A stretch of 64,000 nucleotides of DNA from Molanna angustata (taxonomy: Eukaryota; Arthropoda; Insecta; Trichoptera; Molannidae). The notes beneath the pieces were generated by a model. It saw nothing but the letters and a program-made list of their open reading frames with translations, was not told where the DNA came from and ran no database searches. This document shows positions 10,001 through 19,175 of this stretch, piece by piece. The stretch's first letter is position 1. Each line of letters starts with the position of its first letter. Location of the stretch: assembly GCA_963576475.1 (NCBI GenBank), contig OY754982.1, forward strand, positions 9,471,280-9,535,279, read 5' to 3'. The position numbers and the translations under genes were made by a program.

Positions 10001-12122
10001 AGTTGATCAAATGTCTTTATTAGAGGAATTTAAATTGAGTAGGTTTTTTGGAACTAGCGTTGATAGTCAGTGTTATTTAGTTGGCTTTTCTGACGCCTCT
10101 AATGACGGATATAGCGCTGTTTGTTATTTGGTTACTGAGGATAGTAAACAAATATCTCTGGTGACTGCCAAGTCTAAGGTTGCTCCAATTAAGATGCAAA
10201 CGATACCACGCTTGGAGCTCTGTGGTGCATTATTATTATCAAAATTAATTAAATATACTTTATCTATATTTCAAGATGCAATTATTATAAAGGATGTATA
10301 TATGTACACAGATTCTAGTATTGTTTTGTCGTGGCTTAAAACACCATCATATCTATTAAAATTATTTGTTGCAAATCGAATAGAACGTATTTGGGAAAAC
10401 GTGCCTCATGGAAAATGGTTTCATGTGAGATCTCAATGTAATCCAGCAGATTGTGCATCTAGAGGATTATATCCAGAAGAATTAGTTGGTCATACGTTGT
10501 GGATAAACGGTCCAGAGTGGCTGTCAGAACCTGTTGACAGATGGCCACGGTGCGATGATTATATTGTACCTGCACAATTGCCAGACTATAAAGGGTTAGT
10601 TAATCAATCTAATGCTTTAATTTTAGAAGATAAAGATAGATTAGGATTGTATAACATAACTAATAAATATACAAAGTTAACACGTATAGTAGCTTGGATT
10701 TTAAGGTTTAAAAATAATTGTCTGTTGAATGTTAATAATCGCACTAAAGGAGATTTGTGTAATAGGGAAATGGAAATTAGTTTACAAGCAATTATAAAAT
10801 ATGATCAGAGTTTACATTTTATTAAGGATATTAATATGTTAAAATACAAAAATCAATGCGATAATCCTCAACTGCAGAAGTTGAATTGTTTTATAGATAA
10901 ACAGGGACTTGTCAGAGTGGGCGGAAGAATTAGATATTCTGCACTACCCGATAAAATGAAATTTCCAATATTGTTGCATAAGCATAGTGAGTTTGGAAAA
11001 TTATTGATAAATTATTTTCATATATCATATTTGCACGTGGGTCCCAGATCACTGCAACATTTAATACAACGGAAATATTGGATTGTTTCAGCGAGAAATA
11101 GAATTAAGTCTGTTTTGTCAAAGTGTCTTGTGTGTAAGCGATTTAGTGCTTCACCAGTGCAGCCAATAATGGCTGACTTGCCAGCTATTCGGGTTACTCG
11201 TCATCGACCATTCATAAACGTATCAATTGACTTAGGCGGGCCGTTTATTTTGAAGGAAAATAAACGTCGCAATTCGAAAACGTATAAGGCATACTTTTGT
11301 GTTTTCGTATGTATGACTACAAAGGCCATACACATTGAAATTGTCAATGAATTATCTACTAGTGCATTTATTGCTTGCTTAGAGAGATTTGTTTCTCGAC
11401 GTGGTTTATGTACTACAGTATATAGCGATTGCGGAACAAATTTGGTTGGCACACGTAAATATTTGACTGGAGTTTTTAAATTTTATAATGACTGTATCCA
11501 GGATACAGATTTTCGAAATTTCTGTCTCGAAAAATGCATCGATTGGCATTTGAATCCTCCTAAAGGTCCACATTTTGGTGGCCTACATGAGATCAACGTA
11601 AGATATATAAAGTATCACTTAAAGCGAGTTGTTGGCAACCAAGTGATGACTTATGAGGAATTTAATACAGTATTAATTAAGATCGAGGCGGTAGTGAATT
11701 CCAGACCACTTGTTCCAATGTGTAATGATATTGACAGCGTAGATGCCTTAACGCCAGCTCACTTTATTATAAGTGAGGTATTGGTTGGTATTCCAGAGTA
11801 TGACGTCACAGATATTAAATTGAATAGGTTAGATAGATGGCAGATGATCACAAGAATGTATCAGGATTTTTGGAAACGTTGGAGTGTGGAATACCTCACT
11901 TCACTTCAACAGCGTAAAAAGTGGTTTACTTCAGTGCCTAATATACAGGTGGGAGATTTAGTGTTAGTGAAAGAAGAAAGGTTTCATCCTTTACAATGGA
12001 AATTGGGAAGAATTGTGGCTACCATGCCAGGAAAGGATAATATTGTACGGGTGGTAAAAGTTAAGACAAAAGAGGGAATATTTGTTCGACCTGTTGTGAA
12101 AATATGTCCCTTAGATGTTTAA
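7080..12122 (+). CDS. BEL/Pao Gag-Pol polyprotein (1680 aa)
   Basis: One uninterrupted frame encodes all enzymes of a BEL/Pao element. Residues 1-290 are the Gag-like domain (DUF1759 type). Three zinc knuckles follow near 315 (C-x2-C-x3-H-x4-C), 348 (same pattern) and 366 (C-x2-C-x3-H-x4-H). The aspartic protease has its DSG motif at D425. Reverse transcriptase includes KLRVVFDGSS and the catalytic YVDD at 831-834. RNase H shows acidic residues D1005 (GFSDAS) and D1078 (YTDSS). Integrase has an HHCC-like zinc segment (HVGPRSLQHL... CLVC), then catalytic D1384 (SIDLGG), D1450 (YSDCGTN) and a likely E1504 (GLHEI; a tryptophan is usual where H1503 stands). A DUF5641-type C-terminal domain (VGDLVLVKEE) ends the protein. 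The ATG at 7080 follows an A-rich leader and is the first in frame. It is probably processed by its own protease. Full length and lack of breaks suggest a potentially active copy. Confidence 0.95.
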   Translation: MADNIKARMLNAISRIRNTYELRDLCEKGNIERDEIFLARCQRVDEWYKLVNELSDSLIGIYTDTKCDTELKELSEIIQKGDIMYFEIMRIKNRLSNGVKINATDVCNKIQRAPIINLPVFDSNVENWNSFHDMFVSLIHDNIGYTDIEKFHYLRTSIKGFASTFVNLPLISDNYNIAWSTLCGHYTNTRLQFEYYMNKMFQCKSLVGENVGQLSELYHTFNENILALSNMKCEKMLDQVWGFIFINKLDESTRRIVESRLDIQEIPSINRIFEIIRSQLQVLKFSRQSNSQVKRNNYNHKSDKGFVGNIRQLECYMCKGSHTIHNCDTFINKTVSERKDIVSKLKLCFCCFGKHLIKDCKSNKKCQTCDRKHNVLLHTDNSSVVGICHKGIRGNESIGQVILGTIIGYVQGKDGQFYKAKCLVDSGSQVTLMSGKFCKNIGFYTKGHSVSLTTLSSTNIDVKGSMQFCLFNNKYNKSLFVKSVVVDALPSNLPRRDLSHQCRVLTQDLELADNEFWKSSNIDILLGADMYGKLFTGNCKKLSEDLYAFETIFGFVILGQDFVHDNNELLTCFVSSDVLDEKLKGFWEIEKVNTVSSSRKMSHSDEECAQLYNDLQYRNDDGRFVVPLLLKKDIHVPCVGTFGFALKRLTNMERKFCNNLEIKLEYTKFMKEYEMLGHMKKVPLQGDPNVYYIPHHCVLKPDSLSTKLRVVFDGSSNTNATGALNKYLHVGPKLQKDIIELLLKFRIYKIGFSADITKMYRQISIRHEDRRYQHVLWREDPSQPVKEYELCTVTYGLGSSPYNAIQTINQLALDESDKYPLGAKALHNSTYVDDIICGDHNIEDAIILRDQLISILRSGCFELSKWATNCPEFIQDFNKSDSSVICFAEDSNHIKLLGIKWDFVNDVFSYQVKKIDIKYTKRMILSVVSSIYDPVGWITPFTFLLKSFIQNLWKMKLRWDDIIPESTKVQWNKIVDQMSLLEEFKLSRFFGTSVDSQCYLVGFSDASNDGYSAVCYLVTEDSKQISLVTAKSKVAPIKMQTIPRLELCGALLLSKLIKYTLSIFQDAIIIKDVYMYTDSSIVLSWLKTPSYLLKLFVANRIERIWENVPHGKWFHVRSQCNPADCASRGLYPEELVGHTLWINGPEWLSEPVDRWPRCDDYIVPAQLPDYKGLVNQSNALILEDKDRLGLYNITNKYTKLTRIVAWILRFKNNCLLNVNNRTKGDLCNREMEISLQAIIKYDQSLHFIKDINMLKYKNQCDNPQLQKLNCFIDKQGLVRVGGRIRYSALPDKMKFPILLHKHSEFGKLLINYFHISYLHVGPRSLQHLIQRKYWIVSARNRIKSVLSKCLVCKRFSASPVQPIMADLPAIRVTRHRPFINVSIDLGGPFILKENKRRNSKTYKAYFCVFVCMTTKAIHIEIVNELSTSAFIACLERFVSRRGLCTTVYSDCGTNLVGTRKYLTGVFKFYNDCIQDTDFRNFCLEKCIDWHLNPPKGPHFGGLHEINVRYIKYHLKRVVGNQVMTYEEFNTVLIKIEAVVNSRPLVPMCNDIDSVDALTPAHFIISEVLVGIPEYDVTDIKLNRLDRWQMITRMYQDFWKRWSVEYLTSLQQRKKWFTSVPNIQVGDLVLVKEERFHPLQWKLGRIVATMPGKDNIVRVVKVKTKEGIFVRPVVKICPLDV

Positions 12123-12461
12123 TAGAAATAGTTAAGAATAATGTTAGTCTTATAGTTTTAGTTGGTTATTATAACAATTAAGTTAAATGTGTTTTCGTTA
12201 TGACAGAAAGGTCTGTCTATTGTTTTCATTGATACAGTCTGTGAACTATCTTTTTGAATTTTTTTTTAATGTGATTTTGTTTTGGATAGTATGTTATTGA
12301 ATTTTTTTTGTGTGTTTGTAATTTCATGAATTGGACAATGTGGAGTTTTATTTTGTGATGGCTGCATTAGTGATATGAGTTTGTTAAAAGTTAATTTTGT
12401 TTGTGGCCACCGTGATATGTACAATTCGTCAAATTTTGTTTAAAATTTGAGTGGGCGGTTA
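12123..12461 (+). other. BEL 3' untranslated region with candidate polypurine tract
   Basis: T-rich non-coding sequence after the Gag-Pol stop. GAGTGGGCGG at 12450-12459 lies just before the right LTR, where the polypurine tract that primes plus-strand DNA is expected. It is not fully purine, so the assignment is tentative. Confidence 0.5.
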
Positions 12462-12724
12462 TGTAGAAGCATATTTCCTTTAAATCCCTTCCATGCCATT
12501 GTCCCCTCACCGATGTATGAGAATTGTCACTTGTCAAAATAATTTTGGGTGACAATAAGTGTCAAGTGAAATTAACCAGTACAAGTTTGAAGACCACTGC
12601 GTGTGGATGTGTGTAAAATAAAAAATAATCAGTGAACCAGGAATATAGAAGCATCGGTGAGATCGTTAAAAAATACAGTCCACTACCTTCCATCTTTTAC
12701 ACCCATCACCTGATGTTTTCTACA
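12462..12724 (+). repeat. BEL 3' LTR
   Basis: 263 bp, same ends as the 5' LTR and two substitutions from it. Followed directly by the ATGTC duplication and the remainder of the SINE A copy. Confidence 0.95.
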
Positions 12725-12885
12725 ATGTCCTTGTTAAACAAGTACATATACATCTTCCTACGTTTTCTAAACTAAGCATAAATGCTTGTCCTATAGGTGA
12801 ACGAGATCGGTCGAGGCAGGATTCGAACTCGCGACCACTGGATTACTAACCCAGCGCGCTAACCGCTCTGCCATCCATTGCTGAA
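12725..12885 (-). mobile_element. SINE family A, right part with tRNA-like head
   Basis: Continues the copy begun at 6481. Plus-strand landmarks are CTTGTTAAACAAGTACATAT, ATCGGTCGAGGCAGGATTCG (box B complement) and GCGCGCTAACCGCTCTGCCA (box A complement). Joined conceptually at ATGTC it is collinear with the intact copy at 25190-25370. Confidence 0.88.
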
Positions 12886-13755
12886 TTATTTGACATGTTT
12901 TTATGCCTGCTTTCGATTAACCGGCTCTTATGGGAAATATTATTAAAAAACGATTTAAGCAATAATTTGACTTGTTAAATTATTTCTAAATGATGATGTT
13001 CAACATTTTATTAGATATCTTACGAATTTATGCGGAGATTTTGTATCAAATTAATTTATTATACATATATTCTTTTAGCATAAATATTTTTCTCTGAGCA
13101 ATATAGGTATACCTACAACATTGTCTCGATTTCAATGTATACACAATGCATCGTTTGACTATTATTTTTAAATTGATTCTTTGCACGGAGCCTGGTTTTA
13201 TATGAAGACAATTGAAGTATTTTGCAAACTATGTGGTTTTCATCTTGTGGCAGGTCATTCTTTATTCTAAAGGCGTCTCGAACAAACCCCCTTCATAACC
13301 TAACTTCTCTCCCTTAGGGTGTTAACATTGAGAATAAAGAGCATGCGTCTTCTTCTCAAACAGCATTTCGTTATTTCTTTCATTCTTTTCTTCCTCTCGC
13401 AAACTTCTGTTTGACTCGATGGTTTTTCCGGATAGATCTGGAATCATTATTGACAAATACATTCTTGTAAGCAGTATTTATTTTTGAATCGGTATTTTTT
13501 TATTGACACTCACGGCTTCATTTGTATTTCCTTTGATATTTAATCATGAAATGGATAGTTTCTAAACAGCCATTGCAATCGTTATCAATTTAGCTCTGGT
13601 TGGATTTGTAAAAAAGTGAATAAATGGAGACATTATTAATAAAATAAATAATTATTTGTTTATTCTGGTTTTAAAATCAATACTTCTTGTACCATATATT
13701 TTTTTTTCCTTGCTTTATACCAACTCTTTGTCTATTTATTTGTCTAGACTATTTG
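12886..13755. other. No recognisable gene
   Basis: AT-rich sequence with no supported frame and no repeat recognised elsewhere in the window. Confidence 0.45.
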
Positions 13756-14150
13756 TATCAGCTCTCCTCGTACTTTATTTATAGGTCTTCTGTCCTGTAG
13801 AATATCACCTAGGCAATGTCTCTGCAATTGGTTTCGTCTTTGTACGATCCCGGGATTCTTCGGTCTTGCTCTAGATGTAAGTCGAGAAAGATTCATGGGG
13901 ATTGGTTGGTTTACCCGTACCATTTCAACTGTATTTCCTTTATCTTAATATGTATATCAGTAACGCCTAGGCTTCCATGAATGCGCGACCTTTTTATTTT
14001 GTCCCGTAAGGACACTCCAGTTACCCATTTTAGCATACGCATTTCAGCAGTTTCCAGTGGCCTAGGGTAGGAGTTGTACATTTTCCTGCATTCGGAGCCA
14101 TATATGAGTGCCGGTCTGACGATTGTCTGGTAAAATTTTCCTTTCAATTA
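13756..14150 (-). mobile_element. RTE-like LINE, RT C-terminal remnant
   Basis: The minus-strand frame at 13911-14147 reads GKFYQTIVRPALIYGSE, then LETAEMRMLKWVTGVSLRDK and GSLGVTDIHIKIKE. This is the well-known segment after the RT domain in RTE-like LINEs. The usual tryptophan after GSEC and many other residues have changed. The 3' continuation at 13756-13910 is worn. A dead fragment. Confidence 0.8.
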
Positions 14151-14354
14151 TGTTGGCATTTTTGGAACGCATAAGATTCCCGACATTGATCTAATTAATT
14201 CCACACTAATACCATACATTATATAAACAATTGAATAAATATTATCCTATAAACAATAAGTTTCAACAAATATTACAATGGAATTAAATGTTGTAAAACA
14301 TATTATGGGTAAATATATTATAAAATTTTTACTTTATAATATCTTTTATAAGTA

Positions 14355-14475
14355 TTTTTTAATTATCTTCTTCTTCTTCCGCTTTTGGTATATCGATGAT
14401 CTGTTTCTAAAGGTCCTAGGACGAGGATGTCCAGCTCTCCCTCCATCTCTTGATGGTCTTCCCGGTGGTCGGCGC
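14355..14475 (-). mobile_element. LINE 3' end fragment
   Basis: Plus-strand TCCAGCTCTCCCTCCATC and GGTCTTCCCGGTGGTCGGCG resemble the reverse complement of GRPxxRWxDD-type LINE endings. Short and weak. Confidence 0.4.
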
Positions 14476-14545
14476 CATTTAAATTAGAATTTTATTTGCT
14501 TATTTTTAAAAAAATATATATATTTCACAGAAGAAAATAACATTA

Positions 14546-15452
14546 AGGCCTGAATTATAGCTTCGTTCTCCAGCTTGAGACTGGTCTTGAGAACACGTTC
14601 TCAACCTAAATGGTATTAAAGAAACAAAAGTCACTGAGCTTGATCTCAAGACCGTTCTCGAAATGTATAGAAGGGTTGAAATTGCTTCGAGACAGCTATC
14701 CTGCTGTCTTGAGAACGGTCTCAATGAGAGAGAAGGAGACAGCGCTTTACACGAAAAAGAGACGCATATAGACACGGAAGAATTTCGCATTAATTACTAT
14801 TTTTACGTTTACATTGTTAGCGATACTAAAATGGATCGAGAATTTATTTAGAATTAATTTACATACAATCATTTACATACGGGGGTAATTTACATACAAT
14901 CATTCATAAACTAACTATGTGAATTAAATTTTGTAAGATTTCATAAAATTTCCGGTACATCCAGTAAATATCATGTTGTTATTCTATGCATGTTGTATCA
15001 TATTTTGAAATGGCTGCTTTTCCTGGAACTATTGGCTGTAGGTACACACATTCCCGTAATATGCAATATGACAGATAAAAGAAGAAGTATTTATTTTTCT
15101 CTTCCGAATAAAATGGTCGACATTTTCACTATTTAATCAAGTATCATAATATTATGACGGATAAATTTCTCTACACTTTCCAAGATTACCAAGATAACGA
15201 ATTGTCAAAATATGTATAAATAGCTATTCCAACTCATTGCTACCAACATAACAACACTGTAATAATTATTACCATTCGCGAGAAAAAGTACTTATTTATA
15301 GAGCTGTATCCACATTTTTTTCGAGTACGCTTTCTCGAATGAGACAGCGTACGTATTGTACTTTTAATACGGATTTTCGAGCATGACCTCAAGATGGTCT
15401 TGAGATGACACATTTGGAGAATGGTCTTGAGAATTATTCAATAATTTGGGCC
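14546..15452. mobile_element. PIF/Harbinger-like non-autonomous element (907 bp)
   Basis: Ends are AGGCCTGAATTAT and, at the right, ATAATTTGGGCC, giving imperfect TIRs of about 13 bp, followed by subterminal TCTTGAGAAC/GTTCTC motifs repeated at both ends. The flanking 3-bp duplication is TTA (14543-14545 and 15453-15455), as expected for PIF/Harbinger. The interior has no long frame. Superfamily is inferred from duplication size and the GGCC-type ends only. Confidence 0.72.
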
Positions 15453-16630
15453 TTAGTCATAAATTCTAATACTTATAATTAAACTTCATTCAAAAAGAGA
15501 TGAACTCGTACGTTGAAGGAAGTTGTAATTATTTACATAATAGAAAAAAAAGCAAAATAACCTCGATAATAATTATTCGAGATATACTAAAATATTATAT
15601 TCTCTGTAGCTATGGAAGTTTAAATTTATAATACTCCATGAACTAGTATTCTATTATCTTTATCTTAAAGTATGTGGGTTCCATCTACAAGACAAGATAA
15701 AGTTTACAACAACGATACCGCAAAAATAAAATTATCTCCATTTCTTCTTACTTTTGTTTGTGAAATGCCTCATCCATTTTCTTTACCCCAAAAAGAAAAC
15801 TTACCAAACAAAGAGATAATAAACCAAAAATTTTCAAGAAACAATTGAGTAAATACAAAAAGCTATAAAGTACATTTTTTGTGTTTTAACTAAGTAATAT
15901 TTCACCGTGTTGAATTTTTACCTGATTTTACGTAAATTTAATTATTAATGTTGTTTACGACCACTTTGCTAAATATTTGTTCTTTTGTCTCAAATGTGAT
16001 AATTTTGGTTGAAAAGAAGATTAGATATAATGCTGAAAAATAAACCATTAAGTAAAAATTACGCAAAGCTACTCATGTTCATCATCCCTATACTGACAAT
16101 GTTCGGTATTAAGCGATACCAGTGAACGGGAAAAGCGTTTATGAGCTATCATGAAGTAACATTCTCAAACATTGAAAAAATAATATTTATCAATTCAAAA
16201 TACAGGAATCCATTTGTTCAAGCTGTTCTTCCACCACCACCCGTTATGCTTATGGGGACTAATAACGGCCTCTTGTAAAATTCTGAATGAACACATAAAG
16301 GACATTTGTTTTTGTGTAGCTTTTTATGTGTTAGTAGATGTACAATGTTTTGGCAAATATAGCAATACAAAATAGATACTCCCCTCTTTTAACACGAGAT
16401 TTTATCTCAATTAAAGAGAGTTATTATGAATCATATCATGGAACTTGTAAACCTTTTAAAATTGTAATTTATATGTAAATTTGTATTGATTTGTAATTAA
16501 AAAAAAAATGTGTCCGGAGAACTCTAAAACATTGCAGACACTGCACTTAAAATACCTAAGAGAGCTTATTATAAGGGAACAGCAGGCTCAACGTTTGCTG
16601 AAAACGATGATAAGAGTGAACCGTATTTTT
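15453..16630. other. No recognisable gene
   Basis: AT-rich sequence without supported frames. No copy of the families described here was recognised in it. Confidence 0.45.
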
Positions 16631-16870
16631 GATAAAATATCTTGAAAGCCCCGAAGTTGCTCTTCATGGCTACAAGGTCCGCATGTCCAATGGGTCCAAA
16701 GAAATTCTCTCGTACATCGTTGTAGAGTTTCCTTCGGAACGTTGACACGGAGAAGTTAGTGCATTCCCATTGGATATGCTCAGAAGTCCGATCAGGGCTA
16801 TCACAAAACTGACATGAGGACGAATCGGATAAGTGAAAATGAAAAATGGATTTGTTCCCGCTATTGAAAT
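16631..16870 (-). mobile_element. LINE C-terminal zinc-knuckle remnant
   Basis: In the minus-strand frame offset from the longest open one, the translation reads FHLSDSSSCQFCDSP, then SEHIQWECTNF and RRKLYNDVRE. The C-x2-C-x8-H-x4-C pattern is the cysteine-histidine motif found at the C terminus of I- and R1-like LINE polymerases. Only about 75 residues are readable. Confidence 0.7.
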
Positions 16871-16937
16871 TCGATCATATACATAAAAAATCATATTGAT
16901 TTTACAACCAATATTCGTTTAAAAAACCTAGAGTTCA

Positions 16938-17216
16938 TTAACGGAATATTTTGTTTCTCAGTATTTGGGCTTTTACGAAGATTGATTCTTTGTTGTGTTT
17001 TTTTTTAAAGAGTTTATTAATTCGGATTTTAAAAAGACCCGGGTTGTACGAAGGTGGAAACACAGAATTCGGAAGATCGTTCCACAGTCTGGCTGCTGTA
17101 TTAATTAAGGAGTTCGAGAAGCGACTTGTTCGTATATGTTGAAGGTCCACTGTGAATGGGTGCTGCGATTGAGTGAAGCGAGTGACTCTGTTGCGAGTGG
17201 GTGGAGGAGGGACCAA
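16938..17216 (-). mobile_element. Jockey/RTE-type LINE C-terminal fragment
   Basis: The minus-strand translation contains FTQSQHPFTVD, HIRTSRFSNSLINTAARLWN and NSVFPPSYNPGLFKIRI, the conserved final segment of many insect LINE polymerases (pattern RTSRF..SF...TARLWNxLP). The same family occurs at 22973-23290 on the other strand. Ends in K/N-rich sequence. Confidence 0.8.
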
Positions 17217-17702
17217 AGATGCAAGTTCTTCTGAGCAATTCCCGTGGTAGTATCTATAGAATAAACTTAAAATACCGTTTAGTATTCGGATGGGTAAAAT
17301 ATTTTCATTTTAAAGATATAACATTAAATCCGTGTTTTGAATTTAATTTTATTTCCTTATTTTTACAAAATATGCTTAACTATCTACAACAATGATTTTT
17401 TTTAACTAAATGCCAACATTGCCATAGCAATGGAAAAATATCATTTATTTACTAAGAAATATCACTGAGTAAAATTTCAATATTTGGATCTTCTTCTTCT
17501 TGTGTCATGTCAGGTCCCCCCGACGTTTACGGCCATCACAGAGAAAGCCTCCCTGTCCTGTGTAGTACGAAACAAATTCGAATTGTATCTTGGTGAAGGC
17601 TACATCATTGTTACAAAATAATAAAACATTATCTGGATTTTTCTCGTTTTTCAATCCTATAGGTGAATCGGCATGTTACAATACTTAAATATCAGTTATA
17701 TA
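17217..17702. other. Spacer with a possible LINE tail
   Basis: TTCTTCTTCTTGTGTCATGT and a GGCCATCACAGAG segment near 17490-17560 look like a worn LINE end. Nothing else recognised. GTTATATA at 17695-17702 is the left target duplication of the adjacent hAT-like element. Confidence 0.4.
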
Positions 17703-17847
17703 TAGTGATGGGAAAATGCAAGAACAAGATAAAAAACCTGGTCTTGCATTTATTAGTACTATATTCATAATAAATATTTTATTAATGATTAAGAACTTGT
17801 AGATGTGGGGTATAGGACGAGAAGAAAATGTATTTTGCGATCGCAGA

Positions 17848-18134
17848 GAGGTCCAAGATGATATGCATCTTTTGTCTGCCGAAACATAATATAGGGATGT
17901 AACGAGGAAGACTTGGTTGTGGCAAATGACGTGGCAATTGCTGCTGCGACGTATTGTAGTGGAAGGCCTTATATGTATGTCCGGATATGTTAAGTAAGTA
18001 TTGCGGGGAGGTTTAAGATGATAAGCATCTTCTTGTCAGCCAAAACATGGTACAGGGATGTAACGATGAAGACTTGGTTGTGGCAAATGACGTGGCAATT
18101 GCTGCTGCAACGTATTGGAGTGGAAAGGCCTTAT
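17848..18134. repeat. About 161-bp tandem duplication of an RTE-like LINE tail
   Basis: GAGGTCCAAGATGATATGCA at 17848 and its variant at 18008 start two units. ACTTGGTTGTGGCAAATGAC recurs at 17911 and 18072. Similar wording at 47280-47320 and 57170-57240 (ending in GTAAGTAAG) points to a LINE 3' end. The second unit is interrupted at 18134 by the Harbinger-like element, and its remainder continues at 19057. Confidence 0.75.
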
Positions 18135-19053
18135 CGGCGGTACTAATAACGAAAAAGTAGCGAGGTTGAACTATGGAATAGAGTGACTAAAACCTAACGG
18201 CCAAAAATCTTACTAATAACCAAGTTTTAAAACTTCTATTTTATTCCATGGTTTATATCACCATGGTAACGCTAAACCATCCGGTCCCCTAGTTTAGTGG
18301 TGGAATAGCAATAGTGAATTCTTGAGCTGTCAAAAGTCAAATAGACCGCGCGTATTGTTTTTTGTCATTTTTAAAGAAATACTTTTTTAATTATGGACAA
18401 CAATCTGTTTGATTATAGAATCGGCGATTTTGAAAGATCGTTTCAAGAAATTGAGCAGGTGCAAAGTTTTTTGATGACGCAAAATTTATAAGGTGTGTTC
18501 ATAGGTGCGTTGTAATCCGTTTGTTGATTACGATGACATTAATTTTAGAAGAAAGTACAGATTTTCAAAGGCAGGAGATTGACATCTCGTAGATTTATTT
18601 GGAAGAAGGCAAATAAATGAAGATATTTATTTTCCATTGCCAATTGTTTTAAAATAAATGTAATAAGTTATGTTGTAATAAGTTAAATTATTGGGAATTC
18701 AACCAAAAAGTGACGATACATAAACAGTAAACCATCAAAACCATGCAGTAAACAAACAATGACAAACATAGAAATACGATGATTCTCTATAGATGTCATA
18801 GATGACGGTTAATAAAGTCATAGATAATGAACAAAAAATAGCATAAAGTAAAGAAAAAATCCGAAATTCCCGTTAAATGGCTGCGTTCACACAACATTCA
18901 TTCCGTATTCCATGGTTTACTTAGTCCTTGTACATTTTTACATTATTAGTAAGAACCCACTAAACCACGAATTAGTGCCTAATACGTGGTTTACGTAGTG
19001 CGAGGTTTAGTTGGCTAAAACGAGTTTTAGCGAAAATGTTATTAGTACCGCTG
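18135..19053 (+). mobile_element. Harbinger-like element H1, copy 1 (919 bp)
   Basis: TIRs CGGCGGTACTAATAAC at the left and, read inward from the right, CAGCGGTACTAATAAC. Left flank TAT and right flank GAT fit a 3-bp duplication with one change. The empty site can be read in the neighbouring tandem unit, where CCTTATATGTAT is uninterrupted at about 17971-17982. A second copy lies at 40309-41208 in inverse orientation. The interior carries a decayed transposase N terminus. Confidence 0.85.
18394..18580 (+). pseudogene. Decayed HARBI1-like transposase N-terminal remnant
   Basis: From the ATG at 18394 the frame reads MDNNLFDYRIGDFERSF for 32 residues to a stop. A shifted frame just downstream (18505-18575) reads RCNPFVDYDDINFRRKYRFS. 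The latter strongly resembles the FxxRYRFSK motif near the start of Harbinger transposases. No nuclease domain follows, so the element is an internally deleted derivative. The identification rests on one short motif plus the TIR and duplication pattern. Confidence 0.6.
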
Positions 19054-19093
19054 GATATGTATATCCGGACACGTTAAGTAAGTAAAGGTTTCA

Positions 19094-19175
19094 TTTTAAT
19101 TTAGGGAATGTAGAAAGATGTACATGTACTTGTTTAATAAGGACATATTCACTTTTTATTTTAAAAAATCAGTAT
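19094..19175 (+). mobile_element. SINE family A, 3' half
   Basis: TTTAGGGAATGTAGAAAGAT, GTACATGTACTTGTTTAATA and AGGACATATTCACTTTTTAT match the tail half of SINE A. No tRNA-like head is present. Confidence 0.75.

Larger units (their letters stand above)
6511..12724 (+). mobile_element. Near-intact BEL/Pao LTR retrotransposon
   Basis: A 6.2-kb element bounded by 263-bp LTRs starting TGTAGAAGCA and ending TTTTCTACA (TG...CA ends). Flanks carry the 5-bp duplication ATGTC (6506-6510 and 12725-12729). A leader of about 300 bp separates the left LTR from one long Gag-Pol frame, and a non-coding stretch of about 340 bp lies before the right LTR. The LTRs differ at only two positions that I can see, so insertion was recent. 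It interrupts a SINE A copy. No envelope frame is present. Confidence 0.97.

Noticed and set aside
6511..12724. Endogenous retrovirus with an envelope gene
   Set aside because: After the integrase the frame ends and the next 339 bp before the LTR are non-coding; no envelope-like frame is present, so it is a BEL/Pao retrotransposon.
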